Assembly (NCBI GenBank): GCA_020636575.1
Contig: JACJXP010000001.1
Span: 1,178,001-1,242,000 of the forward strand
Length of the DNA stretch: 64,000 nucleotides
Reading direction: 5' to 3'
From: Chitinophagales bacterium
GTDB taxonomy: Bacteria > Bacteroidota > Bacteroidia > Chitinophagales > Chitinophagaceae
Each line of letters begins with the position of its first letter. The first letter of the stretch is position 1. Of this stretch, positions 7,272 to 15,722 are shown one piece after another. Below the pieces are notes generated by a model. It saw nothing but the letters and a program-made list of their open reading frames with translations, did no database searches and was not told the origin of the DNA. Made by a program: the position numbers and the translations under genes.

Positions 7272-8522
7272 TTATTTTAATCTCTTCAGTTTTACGATCT
7301 CGATCCTTGTATCGCTTACTTTAATGACATCAAATTCAAAATCACCAGCTATGATCCTTTCTTTTTGTTTAGGTATTGTTTCATGATGGCTGATGATATA
7401 ACCGGAGAGGGTTTCAGATTCAACATTGTTAAACTCAAATCCATACTTTTCTTCCAGGTAGTCAAGCTCCAATCTTCCGGAAAACATAAACTCATTTTCT
7501 GACAACTGCTTTTCGATGAATTCTTCAATATCATATTCATCTTTTATTTCTCCAAATAACTCTTCTAAAACGTCTTCCATGGTAATGATGCCGGCTGTAC
7601 CGCCAAATTCATCAACAACCCAGGCAATACTTTTTCTTTCTTTACTGAACTTGCCGATCAGGTCAGCGGCGCTCATACTTTCAGGAACTGCGGGTATGGG
7701 TAATAAAATAGATTGTAGATCAACTGGATTTTTAAAAAGGTCAAGCTGGTGCACATAACCTTTTATGTGGTCAATATTTTCTTCGTAAACAAGAAGCTTA
7801 CTTAATTTGGTTTCTACAAATTTTTGCCTGAGTTCAGCTATTGAAGAACTACTTTCTACACCAATTACTTCTTTTCTGGGTACCAGGCATTGCCTGATCT
7901 TTATTTTAGGAAGCTCCTGGGCATTTTCCATTAATTGTGTGTTGCGATCCTGCTTTTCACCCTCTGCCTGGTTCAGGAAAAAATTTTTTAAACCATTCCT
8001 GTTTAGCGTCTCTTTGTTTTTATTGACCCGTACATTAAAAATGTACTTCAACAACCATTCTGCTAACCGGATCAGCCCAAAGGCAACCGGGCTGAGAAAC
8101 CGGTAAAAAACGTTGGTAACAGGAGCCAATGAATAGAGTAGCGAAATACTTTTAGCCCTGAAAATGGCACGGGGAATCAGCTCTGCAAACACAAGTACAA
8201 GAAAAGTGGTAACAGCGATCTCGATCAATACAATAGCAGGTCCTGATTCCACTTTTAGGGATCTCCAGACAGGCATCATTACTGTACTGAATTCAAGACC
8301 AAGAAAAACAAGGAATATGGTATAACCAATAAGTGTCACACCCAAAAACTTATCCGGGAAGTCCATAAATATGGATACGATACGGGATGAGGCTTTAGCA
8401 TCCTGCTTTTTAAGTTCTATACTCAAACGGTTGGCACTATAATAAGCCATTTCAATGCCCGCAAAAAAGGCCATCAGGACAAGGGTAAGTACAAAAAGAA
8501 GGATATTGCTCCAGTCGATCAT
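7272..8522 (-). CDS. CNNM/CBS/CorC-domain membrane protein (hemolysin family, GldE-like)
   Basis: A 416-residue protein. The N-terminal CNNM (DUF21) domain has about four membrane segments (FFAGIEMAYYSANRLSIEL, then DKFLGVTLIGYT and LIPRAIFRAKS). A CBS pair follows near residues 200-325 (CLVPRKEVIGVE, WVVDEFGGTAGIITMEDVLEEL). The C-terminus is a CorC/HlyC transporter-associated domain (GRLELDYLEEKYG). Members are linked to magnesium or cation transport; the gliding protein GldE has the same architecture. No gldD or ssb neighbour supports a specific GldE call. It lies between gmk and tatC on the minus strand. Confidence 0.85.
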   Translation of the reverse strand: MIDWSNILLFVLTLVLMAFFAGIEMAYYSANRLSIELKKQDAKASSRIVSIFMDFPDKFLGVTLIGYTIFLVFLGLEFSTVMMPVWRSLKVESGPAIVLIEIAVTTFLVLVFAELIPRAIFRAKSISLLYSLAPVTNVFYRFLSPVAFGLIRLAEWLLKYIFNVRVNKNKETLNRNGLKNFFLNQAEGEKQDRNTQLMENAQELPKIKIRQCLVPRKEVIGVESSSSIAELRQKFVETKLSKLLVYEENIDHIKGYVHQLDLFKNPVDLQSILLPIPAVPESMSAADLIGKFSKERKSIAWVVDEFGGTAGIITMEDVLEELFGEIKDEYDIEEFIEKQLSENEFMFSGRLELDYLEEKYGFEFNNVESETLSGYIISHHETIPKQKERIIAGDFEFDVIKVSDTRIEIVKLKRLK

Positions 8523-8586
8523 AGAATAAAGATAAAATCTATATTAATATATAGTAGTACATAAGCCGGTTTCCCTGGCTTTTATG

Positions 8587-9165
8587 TTATGATTCAAGAA
8601 ACTTACGTATTATTTTTTCGGCATCCTTACAGGCTTTTTGAAGATCCTCATTGATGACAACCTCATCGAATTTGTCTTTGAATGTCATTTCGTAAGAGGC
8701 TTTGCTTACCCGGTATTTAATAGAGTTGTCTGATTCGGTTCCCCTTGCCCTGAGACGTCTTTCAAGTTCTTCTATAGAAGGCGGTTCAATAAATAGAGAA
8801 AGAGAACTATTGGGATATTGTTGCTGAATATAAACACCTCCTTTTACATCTACATCCAGTAAAGGAGTTTTCCCTTGTTGCCAGATCCTTTCCAGTTCAC
8901 TCTTTAGTGTACCATAGTATTTTCCTTCATACACCATTTCCCATTCTACAAATTCATTGTTCTGAATTCGTTTTTCAAATTCATCTGCAGAAATAAAGTA
9001 ATAATCTTCTTTATCCTTTTCATGTCCCCTGGGTTTTCTTGTTGCAGCAGAAATGGAAAAAGCAAGTTTATCAGGCATCTGTTCCAGCAAGTGTCGTACA
9101 ACCGAAGTTTTGCCTGATCCTGACGGAGCTGTTATGATGATTATTTTCTTCTTAGCTGAATGCAT
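8587..9165 (-). CDS. gmk: Guanylate kinase
   Basis: Guanylate kinase phosphorylates GMP to GDP. ATG 9165 gives MHSAKKKIIIITAPSGSGK, with the P-loop right at the N-terminus as usual; the longer upstream frame does not look coding. GMP-binding motifs are SISAATRKPRGHEKDKEDYYF and EWEMVYEGKYYGT, followed by LLDVDVKGG and LRARGTES. At 192 residues it is of normal size. It follows murA by about 77 bp on the same strand. Confidence 0.96.
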   Translation of the reverse strand: MHSAKKKIIIITAPSGSGKTSVVRHLLEQMPDKLAFSISAATRKPRGHEKDKEDYYFISADEFEKRIQNNEFVEWEMVYEGKYYGTLKSELERIWQQGKTPLLDVDVKGGVYIQQQYPNSSLSLFIEPPSIEELERRLRARGTESDNSIKYRVSKASYEMTFKDKFDEVVINEDLQKACKDAEKIIRKFLES

Positions 9166-9242
9166 GGATAAAAAAGGACAAATGTAAAGATTGCTGACGG
9201 TTTCACCTTTTGCTGATGATAAATCAAAAATCAATTAAAAAA

Positions 9243-10553
9243 TCAGGCGGATATCCTTTTTATATCTGCGCCCAACCTTCTTAATCTTCCGTCAATATCC
9301 TGGTATCCTCTGTCGATCTGTTCGATATTTTGAATGACGCTTTTGCCTTCTGCACTCAATGCGGCGATCAGCAATGCAACGCCGGCTCTTATATCTGGCG
9401 AACTCATAGTAATGCCCCGTAGTTTTTGTTCTCTTTCAAGTCCTATCACTACCGCCCTGTGAGGATCACACAAAACGATACGGGCACCCATATCAATAAG
9501 CTTGTCAACAAAAAATAATCTGCTCTCAAACATTTTTTGATGTACCAGCACAGAACCTTTTGCCTGAACCGCTGTGACCAGTATAATACTTAGCAGATCG
9601 GGAGTAAAGCCAGGCCAGGGATGATCATAGATGGTCATTACTGAGCCATCAAGGAAAGTTTGGATCTCATAACTTTCCTGTTCGGGTATATGTATATCAT
9701 CGCCGTTGAAATCTAGCTCTATACCAAGTTGAGTAAATTTTTCAGGAATAATACCAAGATGCTCAATGCCTGCATTTTTAATAGTGATATCACTTTGTGT
9801 ACTTGCTGCCAAGCCGATGAATGATCCTACTTCGATCATATCAGGCAATATGCGATGCTCAACTCCACCAAGATTTTCTACTCCTTGTATTGTCAGCATG
9901 TTACTGCTAATACCGCTGATCTTTGCTCCCATATCGTTCAGCATTCTGCATAATTGCTGTACATAAGGCTCACAGGCGGCATTGTAAATGGTGGTCTGAC
10001 CTTTTGCTAGTACAGATGCCATAATAATATTAGCCGTTCCCGTTACAGAGGGTTCATCCAGCAAAAGGTAGGTTCCTTTAAGTTGAGGCGCTTCCAGATG
10101 AAAAAAACCATCCTCGTCATGATATGTAAAAGAAGCGCCCAATTTTTCAAAACCGATAATATGGGTATCTAATCTCCTCCTTCCAATTTTATCTCCGCCT
10201 GGTTTTGGGATGAAGGCCCTTTTATACCGACCCAGCATGGGGCCTGCAAGCATTACAGAACCTCTGAGCTTTCCGCTTTTTTTTCTATATGCTTCGCTGT
10301 GCAGGTAATCAATATTTACATCAACAGCCTGAAATGTACAGGTTCCTCTTTCGGGTCTTTCAATTTTTACATTCATTTCTGCCAATAACTCTATCAGCAG
10401 ATTTACATCAATAATATCCGGGATATTGGTAATGGTTACTTTTTCATCAGTTAATAACACAGCACTGATTATCTGCAATGCCTCATTCTTGGCACCTTGT
10501 GGTGTTATATCGCCTTGTAGCTTTTTCCCGCCTCTTACTTCAAAGGAATGCAT
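9243..10553 (-). CDS. murA: UDP-N-acetylglucosamine 1-carboxyvinyltransferase, Cys-to-Asp form
   Basis: MurA adds enolpyruvate to UDP-GlcNAc, the first committed step of peptidoglycan synthesis. ATG 10553 gives a 436-residue protein starting MHSFEVRGGKKLQGDI, and QGAKNEALQII carries the substrate-binding KN pair. The catalytic loop reads PKPGGDKIG, so the usual catalytic cysteine (Cys115 in E. coli) is aspartate D121, codon GAT at 10191-10193. In mycobacteria and chlamydiae this change is known to keep activity and prevent fosfomycin alkylation. Other features are LLDEPSVTGTANI and a C-terminal RAGVALLIAALSAEG. Confidence 0.96.
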   Translation of the reverse strand: MHSFEVRGGKKLQGDITPQGAKNEALQIISAVLLTDEKVTITNIPDIIDVNLLIELLAEMNVKIERPERGTCTFQAVDVNIDYLHSEAYRKKSGKLRGSVMLAGPMLGRYKRAFIPKPGGDKIGRRRLDTHIIGFEKLGASFTYHDEDGFFHLEAPQLKGTYLLLDEPSVTGTANIIMASVLAKGQTTIYNAACEPYVQQLCRMLNDMGAKISGISSNMLTIQGVENLGGVEHRILPDMIEVGSFIGLAASTQSDITIKNAGIEHLGIIPEKFTQLGIELDFNGDDIHIPEQESYEIQTFLDGSVMTIYDHPWPGFTPDLLSIILVTAVQAKGSVLVHQKMFESRLFFVDKLIDMGARIVLCDPHRAVVIGLEREQKLRGITMSSPDIRAGVALLIAALSAEGKSVIQNIEQIDRGYQDIDGRLRRLGADIKRISA

Positions 10554-10599
10554 ATTAACAGATTGAAATACTGGTAAACCCGAAGTTAATATATAAAGA

Positions 10600-10630
10600 A
10601 AAGGTTGACAAGCTGTAACTGTCAACCTTT
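10600..10630 (-). terminator. Intrinsic terminator after the DUF4290 gene
   Basis: A 10-bp perfect stem AAGGTTGACA (10601-10610) with TGTCAACCTT (10620-10629). On the minus strand it runs into TTTTCTTTAT, between the DUF4290 gene and murA. Confidence 0.65.
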
Positions 10631-10649
10631 AAATAAGATAGTTGATTAT

Positions 10650-11306
10650 TTAATATCTTTTTTTCTTGTAGTTGCCGCCGCCTCTGTTATCTCTTCTGTC
10701 GTTTCTGCCACCACGCTGAAACTTACCTCCCCGTTTGCCGTAGCTACCACGGTTTTCCTGCTGCGGTCTGAAAGCTTTTACAAATGGCGTATTTGTAAAC
10801 GTTAGCTGGCCATCAGTGATTTCTGTCAACTCGCTTTGTATTGCATCGTCATGAGCGGTTTCTTTATGCCAGTTGTTATAGGCTAATTTCATGTAATAAG
10901 CGATAGCATTGGCAAACCCCTGCTTTTTATCAGCATCATCTTCTTTCAAGGCTTTATTAATGACCAGCTCAAGATTTTTTCCAAGATGATAATATCTTGG
11001 GTCCCTGTTAGGATAGGGAAGTGGTTTGGGTTTACCTTTAAGCGCTTCTTTTGTGGGGATAGGATAAGGTGATTTTACATCTAACTTAAAATCAGCGATC
11101 AGGAAAAGATGATCCCATAGTTTATGACGAAAATCCTCTACATTTTTTAAATGCGGATTTAAAAAACCCATCAGTTCTATAGCCGCCTGGGCATTTCTCT
11201 GTCTTCTTTCCGGATCCTCTATTGTGAGTATATGTTCGATCATTTTTTGTACATGACGACCATATTCTCTCATTACCAGCTGATTCCTTGTAGTATTATA
11301 TTCCAT
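10650..11306 (-). CDS. DUF4290 protein with RGG-rich tail
   Basis: ATG 11306 gives MEYNTTRNQLVMREYGRHVQ, the usual start of the Bacteroidota-specific DUF4290 family; the longer frame is discarded. The helical domain occupies residues 1 to about 180 (LMGFLNPHLKNVEDFRHKLW, YPNRDPRYYHLGKNLE). The last 40 residues are Arg/Gly-rich (repeated RGG) and end KKKRY. Such tails usually bind RNA (inference). The function is not known. It lies upstream of murA on the same strand, with a terminator between them. Confidence 0.85.
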   Translation of the reverse strand: MEYNTTRNQLVMREYGRHVQKMIEHILTIEDPERRQRNAQAAIELMGFLNPHLKNVEDFRHKLWDHLFLIADFKLDVKSPYPIPTKEALKGKPKPLPYPNRDPRYYHLGKNLELVINKALKEDDADKKQGFANAIAYYMKLAYNNWHKETAHDDAIQSELTEITDGQLTFTNTPFVKAFRPQQENRGSYGKRGGKFQRGGRNDRRDNRGGGNYKKKRY

Positions 11307-11386
11307 GTAAATAAATTGGGAAGTGTCAAAAATAAGAAACAACCCTGAGTAAAGAAAATGACAATCTGCTGACAGCAAAAAAGAAG

Positions 11387-11410
11387 GGGCCCCGAACCAA
11401 GGCCCCTTTT
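11387..11410 (-). terminator. Intrinsic terminator of the T9SS cargo gene
   Basis: GGGGCC (11386-11391) pairs with GGCCCC (11401-11406), flanked by AA/TT pairs. On the minus strand the stem runs into TTCTTTTTTG. It ends the gene at 11441-12649. Confidence 0.8.
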
Positions 11411-11440
11411 ACAAGCCACCATCCTCTTCCACCTAAGAGG

Positions 11441-12649
11441 TCATTTAATAATAAGTTGATTGACACTGGATAGCTGTGTCGTGATATCTGTCAGTTTTAG
11501 CCAATAGCTTCCGCTTTGGAGTGTTGCTACCTGGTGATATGAAGATCCGCTGGTCTGTATTTGTTTTTGTAAAACTTTTTGCCCTGCTGAATTAAAAACT
11601 TCTAACACCAGTTCGCCGCCCTGATAGTTATCAAATTTGATACCAACAATACCGTTTGACGGGTTAGGGAATATTTTAAATTCAGGCCTGGGTGAGGCTT
11701 TTAATTGTACCTGTTTTATATCACTAAATCGGGTATAACCATTTGTATACAATTGCTTTATACGGAAGTAATATGTGCCAGAACCGTTTTGCCCTGCAGC
11801 ATAAATATGTTCATATGATCCATCCGGAGCACTCTCAGAGGCAACCCGGGCAATTCCTGAAAACTGCCTGCCGTCTCTGCTCATTTGTACCTCATACTGG
11901 TATGGGTAAGGATTATCGGGATCATCAAAACCAGACCATTGCAATTTTGCTTTATCATCAGCAATTTTTATAACAGTAAAATCATTCACATTCAGTGGAA
12001 GTACATAACCAGGACATGTACAGTATTCAAATTCAAATCTTACAAGGGCCGAGGTGGCTACTGAGCTATTATAGTTACCGCCTGTACAAGATATATTAGT
12101 AAAAGCTGTTATGTTGTATTGGTAAGTAACACTATCATTCCCATAAAACTGGTAAAGAGAGTCAAGATCATTTATCGTTTGACAAACAGTTACGGCATTT
12201 AATAAAGTATCATTGGAAATAGAAATAAAATCTGGTCCTGAGCCAATTGTACCATCAGTTGGCCCAAGGGCATATGGACCATAGTGATAGTTGATACTGT
12301 TTGAAATTGGACCACTAAGCCCTGGCCCGGTTATCTGGTCCGTACGGATGTAGTAGATATCAGCAGTTTGGGATGAAGCGCTGTTGTTTTCCACACTGGC
12401 ATAATCCACAACACCGGTAATAGAAACACAAAGTCTTAGACAGGTTACCATCCCATCATATGGATTGGCCTGCGGAAACTTTACCTCAAGTGTGTTGATT
12501 CCTGCGGGAGTGGCAATGGTAGTATCATAAAAAGTGGTTCCGGGAGTGTATCCATAAGGGCATTGAGCTTTAACAGATAAGATTCCCGTAAACAACAGGG
12601 TAAGTAAAAAAAGGGAGCTTGTAAAGTGCTTTGGGTAAAGGTATTTCAT
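11441..12649 (-). CDS. Secreted protein with T9SS C-terminal sorting domain
   Basis: A 402-residue protein with a signal peptide to about residue 29 (VKAQ). An N-terminal beta domain (about 30-215) has paired cysteines and a CTCPGY end. A fibronectin-like module follows (YEVQMSRDGRQFSGIA, YFRIKQ). The C-terminal 80 residues form a type A T9SS sorting domain (FKIFPNPSNGIVGIKF, VLEVFNSAGQKVLQKQI, GSYWLKL). It should be exported through the type IX system and attached or released at the surface. The N-terminal domain suggests a choice-of-anchor type module, but I cannot name a ligand. Confidence 0.85.
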   Translation of the reverse strand: MKYLYPKHFTSSLFLLTLLFTGILSVKAQCPYGYTPGTTFYDTTIATPAGINTLEVKFPQANPYDGMVTCLRLCVSITGVVDYASVENNSASSQTADIYYIRTDQITGPGLSGPISNSINYHYGPYALGPTDGTIGSGPDFISISNDTLLNAVTVCQTINDLDSLYQFYGNDSVTYQYNITAFTNISCTGGNYNSSVATSALVRFEFEYCTCPGYVLPLNVNDFTVIKIADDKAKLQWSGFDDPDNPYPYQYEVQMSRDGRQFSGIARVASESAPDGSYEHIYAAGQNGSGTYYFRIKQLYTNGYTRFSDIKQVQLKASPRPEFKIFPNPSNGIVGIKFDNYQGGELVLEVFNSAGQKVLQKQIQTSGSSYHQVATLQSGSYWLKLTDITTQLSSVNQLIIK

Positions 12650-12912
12650 AGGGTTATGTTTTGGTTTACACTTAAAAACCGGTTTTGTAAAGTTAGCTAG
12701 TTATAGGCTGCAGCAGTATTGCAATAATGCCCGATTTTTATTTCCGTATTTCATGCGTCTTTACACCAAAAACTCTCGTAAACTTCCGATAAGGAAAAGA
12801 AGAAAAAAATCCGGCAAATAATTGTGATTGTCAAAATCTTTTCATCCCATTAATATTTTTTGTTTTTTATACAGAAAAAATCTAGTCGGTCATGCAATAA
12901 CTTCGCAGCAAC

Positions 12913-14043
12913 ATGAGAATTGGGATTGATATAGGTATTCTTTCTGTGGATAGTTCTACTTTAAGTAGTGGTTTTCTACTCGAAATTATCCGAAACCTTG
13001 CGGCTGCATCTCCAAATGATGAGTTTTATCTGTTTGGAATTGGCCGGCAAATTGTTCAGCCTTTTACTGAAAAGAACATTGTAGAAAAAAAAATTGGTAC
13101 TTCAATTAAGAGTCCTGTTTATTGGCGTTGGCGGCAAAATATAAAACTGCCATTGGCATTAAGAAAAGAAAAAATTGATGTGTTGATTTCAATTGGCGGC
13201 GCAATGGTGTCAAATAATATCCCCCAATGTTTGTTGTATTGGGATAATTGGGATCAGCATCTTATGCCCGTGGCGGACAAGTCTTTCATATCTTTTTTTA
13301 AAAAAAATATAATCAGGTCCCTTTCAAATGCTGAAGTAGTCGTTGTTCCGGATAATGCTACTCAGTTACGTATCCAACAGGAATATTCAGTCGGTGCAGA
13401 TAAAATTATTTGTCTTCCGCCTGTAGCAAGTAAACAGGATCAACAATTTTCGGACGATGTTATCAATACTGTTAAAAAGGAATTTACAAAGGGGAAAGAA
13501 TATTTTGTTGCTGCCGGTGATGTGTTAGCTGAAGAGCTGGTCTTTTTGTTAAAGGCCTTTTCTGTATTCAAAAAAAGAATGCAGACAAGCATGAAAATGG
13601 TCATTGCTTCAAAAAATATAGCAGAGGATCTTTCCTTTTCAGAAAAACTGAACTCGTATAAGTACAGAGACGATGTTGTGCTTTTTTCAGGACCAGACGG
13701 ATTGAAATTAGCAGAGCTTGTGGCTTCAGCATATGCAATGATTCATCCCTCTGCTTATTTTTCTTTTTTTAATCCTGTTCTGATCGCCTTACAGCATAAA
13801 GTACCTGCTATTTGTTTTGAGTCTTTACAATCAGGAGTGTTTTCCGGCTATAACTTACTTACCGTACAAAACGATAATTATAATGACCTGGCTGAAAAAA
13901 TGATGCTGATTTACCGGGACGAGAACCTGCGAAATAGTATGAAGGCAAATGAAGTTGATTTTACTTCTGAATTTACTATGGATAATGTGGTTCAAAAACT
14001 GCGGGAGGCTATTTATATGGCTGCAGCCAGTACCCGGAAATAA
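12913..14043 (+). CDS. Glycosyltransferase, GT4-like (GT-B fold)
   Basis: A 376-residue protein resembling family 4 glycosyltransferases. The start MRIGIDIGIL is followed by GFLLEIIRNL, a central DVLISIGGAMVSNN, and YFVAAGDVLAEE in place of the usual acceptor-to-donor linker. The C-terminal half has AELVASAYAMIHPSAYFSFFNPVLIAL, matching the donor-site region, although the catalytic ExxxxxxxE motif is degenerate (FNPVLIAL instead of EGFGLPxLEA). Donor and acceptor are unknown. It precedes gldC by 41 bp. The lost glutamates make it a divergent or altered enzyme. Confidence 0.7.
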   Translation: MRIGIDIGILSVDSSTLSSGFLLEIIRNLAAASPNDEFYLFGIGRQIVQPFTEKNIVEKKIGTSIKSPVYWRWRQNIKLPLALRKEKIDVLISIGGAMVSNNIPQCLLYWDNWDQHLMPVADKSFISFFKKNIIRSLSNAEVVVVPDNATQLRIQQEYSVGADKIICLPPVASKQDQQFSDDVINTVKKEFTKGKEYFVAAGDVLAEELVFLLKAFSVFKKRMQTSMKMVIASKNIAEDLSFSEKLNSYKYRDDVVLFSGPDGLKLAELVASAYAMIHPSAYFSFFNPVLIALQHKVPAICFESLQSGVFSGYNLLTVQNDNYNDLAEKMMLIYRDENLRNSMKANEVDFTSEFTMDNVVQKLREAIYMAAASTRK

Positions 14044-14072
14044 TCCATCATAAGTAATGAGAGTTGAAATGC

Positions 14073-14080
14073 TATTTTTG
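14073..14080 (+). promoter_or_regulatory. TAnnTTTG element directly before gldC
   Basis: TATTTTTG ends 4 bp before the gldC ATG at 14085. If used, the mRNA would be leaderless or nearly so. No -33 element is visible. Confidence 0.3.
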
Positions 14081-14084
14081 CGTT

Positions 14085-14432
14085 ATGAAAAAATCTACAA
14101 TTACAATAGACGTACAAACCGATGAGAATCATGTACCAGACACTATTACCTGGACAGCGTCGGATACATCTGCTGATGCAGCTCAAAAGGCAAAAGCCAT
14201 GATGATATCATTTTGGGATGGGGCAGAAAAAGCTGCTTTGCGGATTGACCTTTGGACAAAGGATATGATGGTGGATGAAATGGCGGACTTCTTCTATCAA
14301 ACAATGATGACCATGGCCGATACTTATGGACGGGCCACTCAATACAAAGAAGATGTAGAGGAAATAAAAATCTTTGCAAAAAATTTCTATGGCAAATTCA
14401 GAGAAAAACAATTAAAGACCAATAAAGCATAA
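14085..14432 (+). CDS. gldC: Gliding motility protein GldC
   Basis: A 115-residue cytoplasmic-type protein starting MKKSTITIDVQTDENHVPD, with ITWTASDTS, AKAMMISFWDGAEKAALRIDLWT and FFYQTMMTMADTYGRAT. This is the GldC pattern of Bacteroidota. GldC is needed for normal gliding in Flavobacterium johnsoniae, but its mechanism is unknown. The true start is ATG 14085; an ORF from 14064 adds an unrelated heptapeptide. It is followed by a yqeY-like gene 7 bp downstream. Confidence 0.92.
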   Translation: MKKSTITIDVQTDENHVPDTITWTASDTSADAAQKAKAMMISFWDGAEKAALRIDLWTKDMMVDEMADFFYQTMMTMADTYGRATQYKEDVEEIKIFAKNFYGKFREKQLKTNKA

Positions 14433-14439
14433 TCATTAT

Positions 14440-14892
14440 ATGGATCTTGAACAAAAAATTATGGCTGAATTAAAAGCGGCCATGCTTAAAAAGGATGAAG
14501 CGGCCCTTAGAAGTCTGCGGGCAGTAAAAGCTGCCATTTTGCTTGCTAAAACCTCCGAAGGGAGAACAGATGGGCTAACGGAAGATGAAGAGACTAAGTT
14601 GCTGCAAAAATTAGTAAAACAAAGGAAGGACTCCCTGGAGATCTATAATCAGCAAAATAGAAGCGACCTCGCAAAAAAAGAAGAAGAGGAAATAGCAGTC
14701 ATCGAAAAATTTCTTCCTGAACAGTTAACCCCTGAAGAAATAAAAATAGAACTGGAGAAAATTATTGCCTCAACAGGGGCTGCTTCCCCGGCTGATATGG
14801 GCAAAGTAATGGGAGTGGCTACTAAACAACTGGCCGGAAAAGCAGATGGCAAAACTATTTCCGGACTTGTAAGAGAGTTACTGGCAAAATAG
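14440..14892 (+). CDS. GatB/YqeY-domain protein
   Basis: A 150-residue all-helical protein beginning with LEQKIMAELKAAMLKKDEA and containing LRSLRAVKAAILLAKTSEG, LLQKLVKQRKDSLEIY and EIAVIEKFLPEQL, plus the YqeY tail ADMGKVMGVATKQLAGKADG. The domain resembles the C-terminal helical domain of the GatB amidotransferase subunit. Its standalone function is not settled, though tRNA-related roles are suspected. It probably shares a transcript with gldC, and a CvpA-like gene follows. Confidence 0.92.
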   Translation: MDLEQKIMAELKAAMLKKDEAALRSLRAVKAAILLAKTSEGRTDGLTEDEETKLLQKLVKQRKDSLEIYNQQNRSDLAKKEEEEIAVIEKFLPEQLTPEEIKIELEKIIASTGAASPADMGKVMGVATKQLAGKADGKTISGLVRELLAK

Positions 14893-14970
14893 CTTATTTG
14901 TTTTAGCGATTGTTTAAGAGAAACGGTTGAATATCCTTCTTGTGTAAGCGTTTTAATTCAAAACAGGATT

Positions 14971-15519
14971 ATGCTTATTGATGTCGTTTTTGCAATACTG
15001 GTAGTGCTGGCTGTTATTAAAGGATATCAGCGTGGATTGATAATGGGTTTGTTTTCACTGGTAGCTGTAATAATTGGTCTTGCTGCTGCTCTTAAACTTT
15101 CAACAGTGGTGGCCGGTTACATAGGAAAGGCGGTTAAGGTAACAGAAGAATGGTTGCCGCTTATTTCATTTATCGTTGTGTTTGTTATTGTATTACTACT
15201 GATCCGGCTGGCAGGAAAGCTGGTTGAGAAAACAATACAGGTAGCCATGCTAGGCTGGTTAAACAGGCTTGCAGGTGCAATTTTATATGCGGCTATTTAT
15301 ATACTCGTATTTAGTGTTGTACTTTTTTATTTTGAAAAAATGCAATTGCTGCAAACCCAAACCATCAATTCATCCCATTTGTATTCTTTTGTTCAGCCCT
15401 GGGGTCCCAAAGTCATTAACGGGTTTGGTTCGCTGGTCCCATTGTTTGGTGATATGTTCACAGAGCTTGAGAATTTTTTTGATAAAATAGCTCAAAATAT
15501 TGCAGTCGTGTACCTGTGA
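14971..15519 (+). CDS. CvpA-family membrane protein
   Basis: A 182-residue protein starting MLIDVVFAILVVLAVIKGYQ with RGLIMGLFSLVAVIIGL, the N-terminal signature of the CvpA (colicin V production) family. Four membrane segments are visible, about 3-20, 28-50, 62-82 and 100-125. The C-terminus is soluble. CvpA homologues affect envelope homeostasis and bile or stress tolerance in other bacteria; no catalytic motif is present. Confidence 0.85.
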   Translation: MLIDVVFAILVVLAVIKGYQRGLIMGLFSLVAVIIGLAAALKLSTVVAGYIGKAVKVTEEWLPLISFIVVFVIVLLLIRLAGKLVEKTIQVAMLGWLNRLAGAILYAAIYILVFSVVLFYFEKMQLLQTQTINSSHLYSFVQPWGPKVINGFGSLVPLFGDMFTELENFFDKIAQNIAVVYL

Positions 15520-15722
15520 TAAAAACAACAGGCTTAAAAAACACATATAGCTTTTTTAATATTGGTAGAACTTCTGTTGGATAGTGAAATACCAGGTTTC
15601 TTTAATCCGCTATCTTCCGTATATATTTGCTTTTCCGGGCAGGTTTTTATTATAGAAAGCATTAAATTTTTTGGAACAAAAAAGTTATTTTAGCAATAAG
15701 ACAAAAGGACTGATTGATTGTC

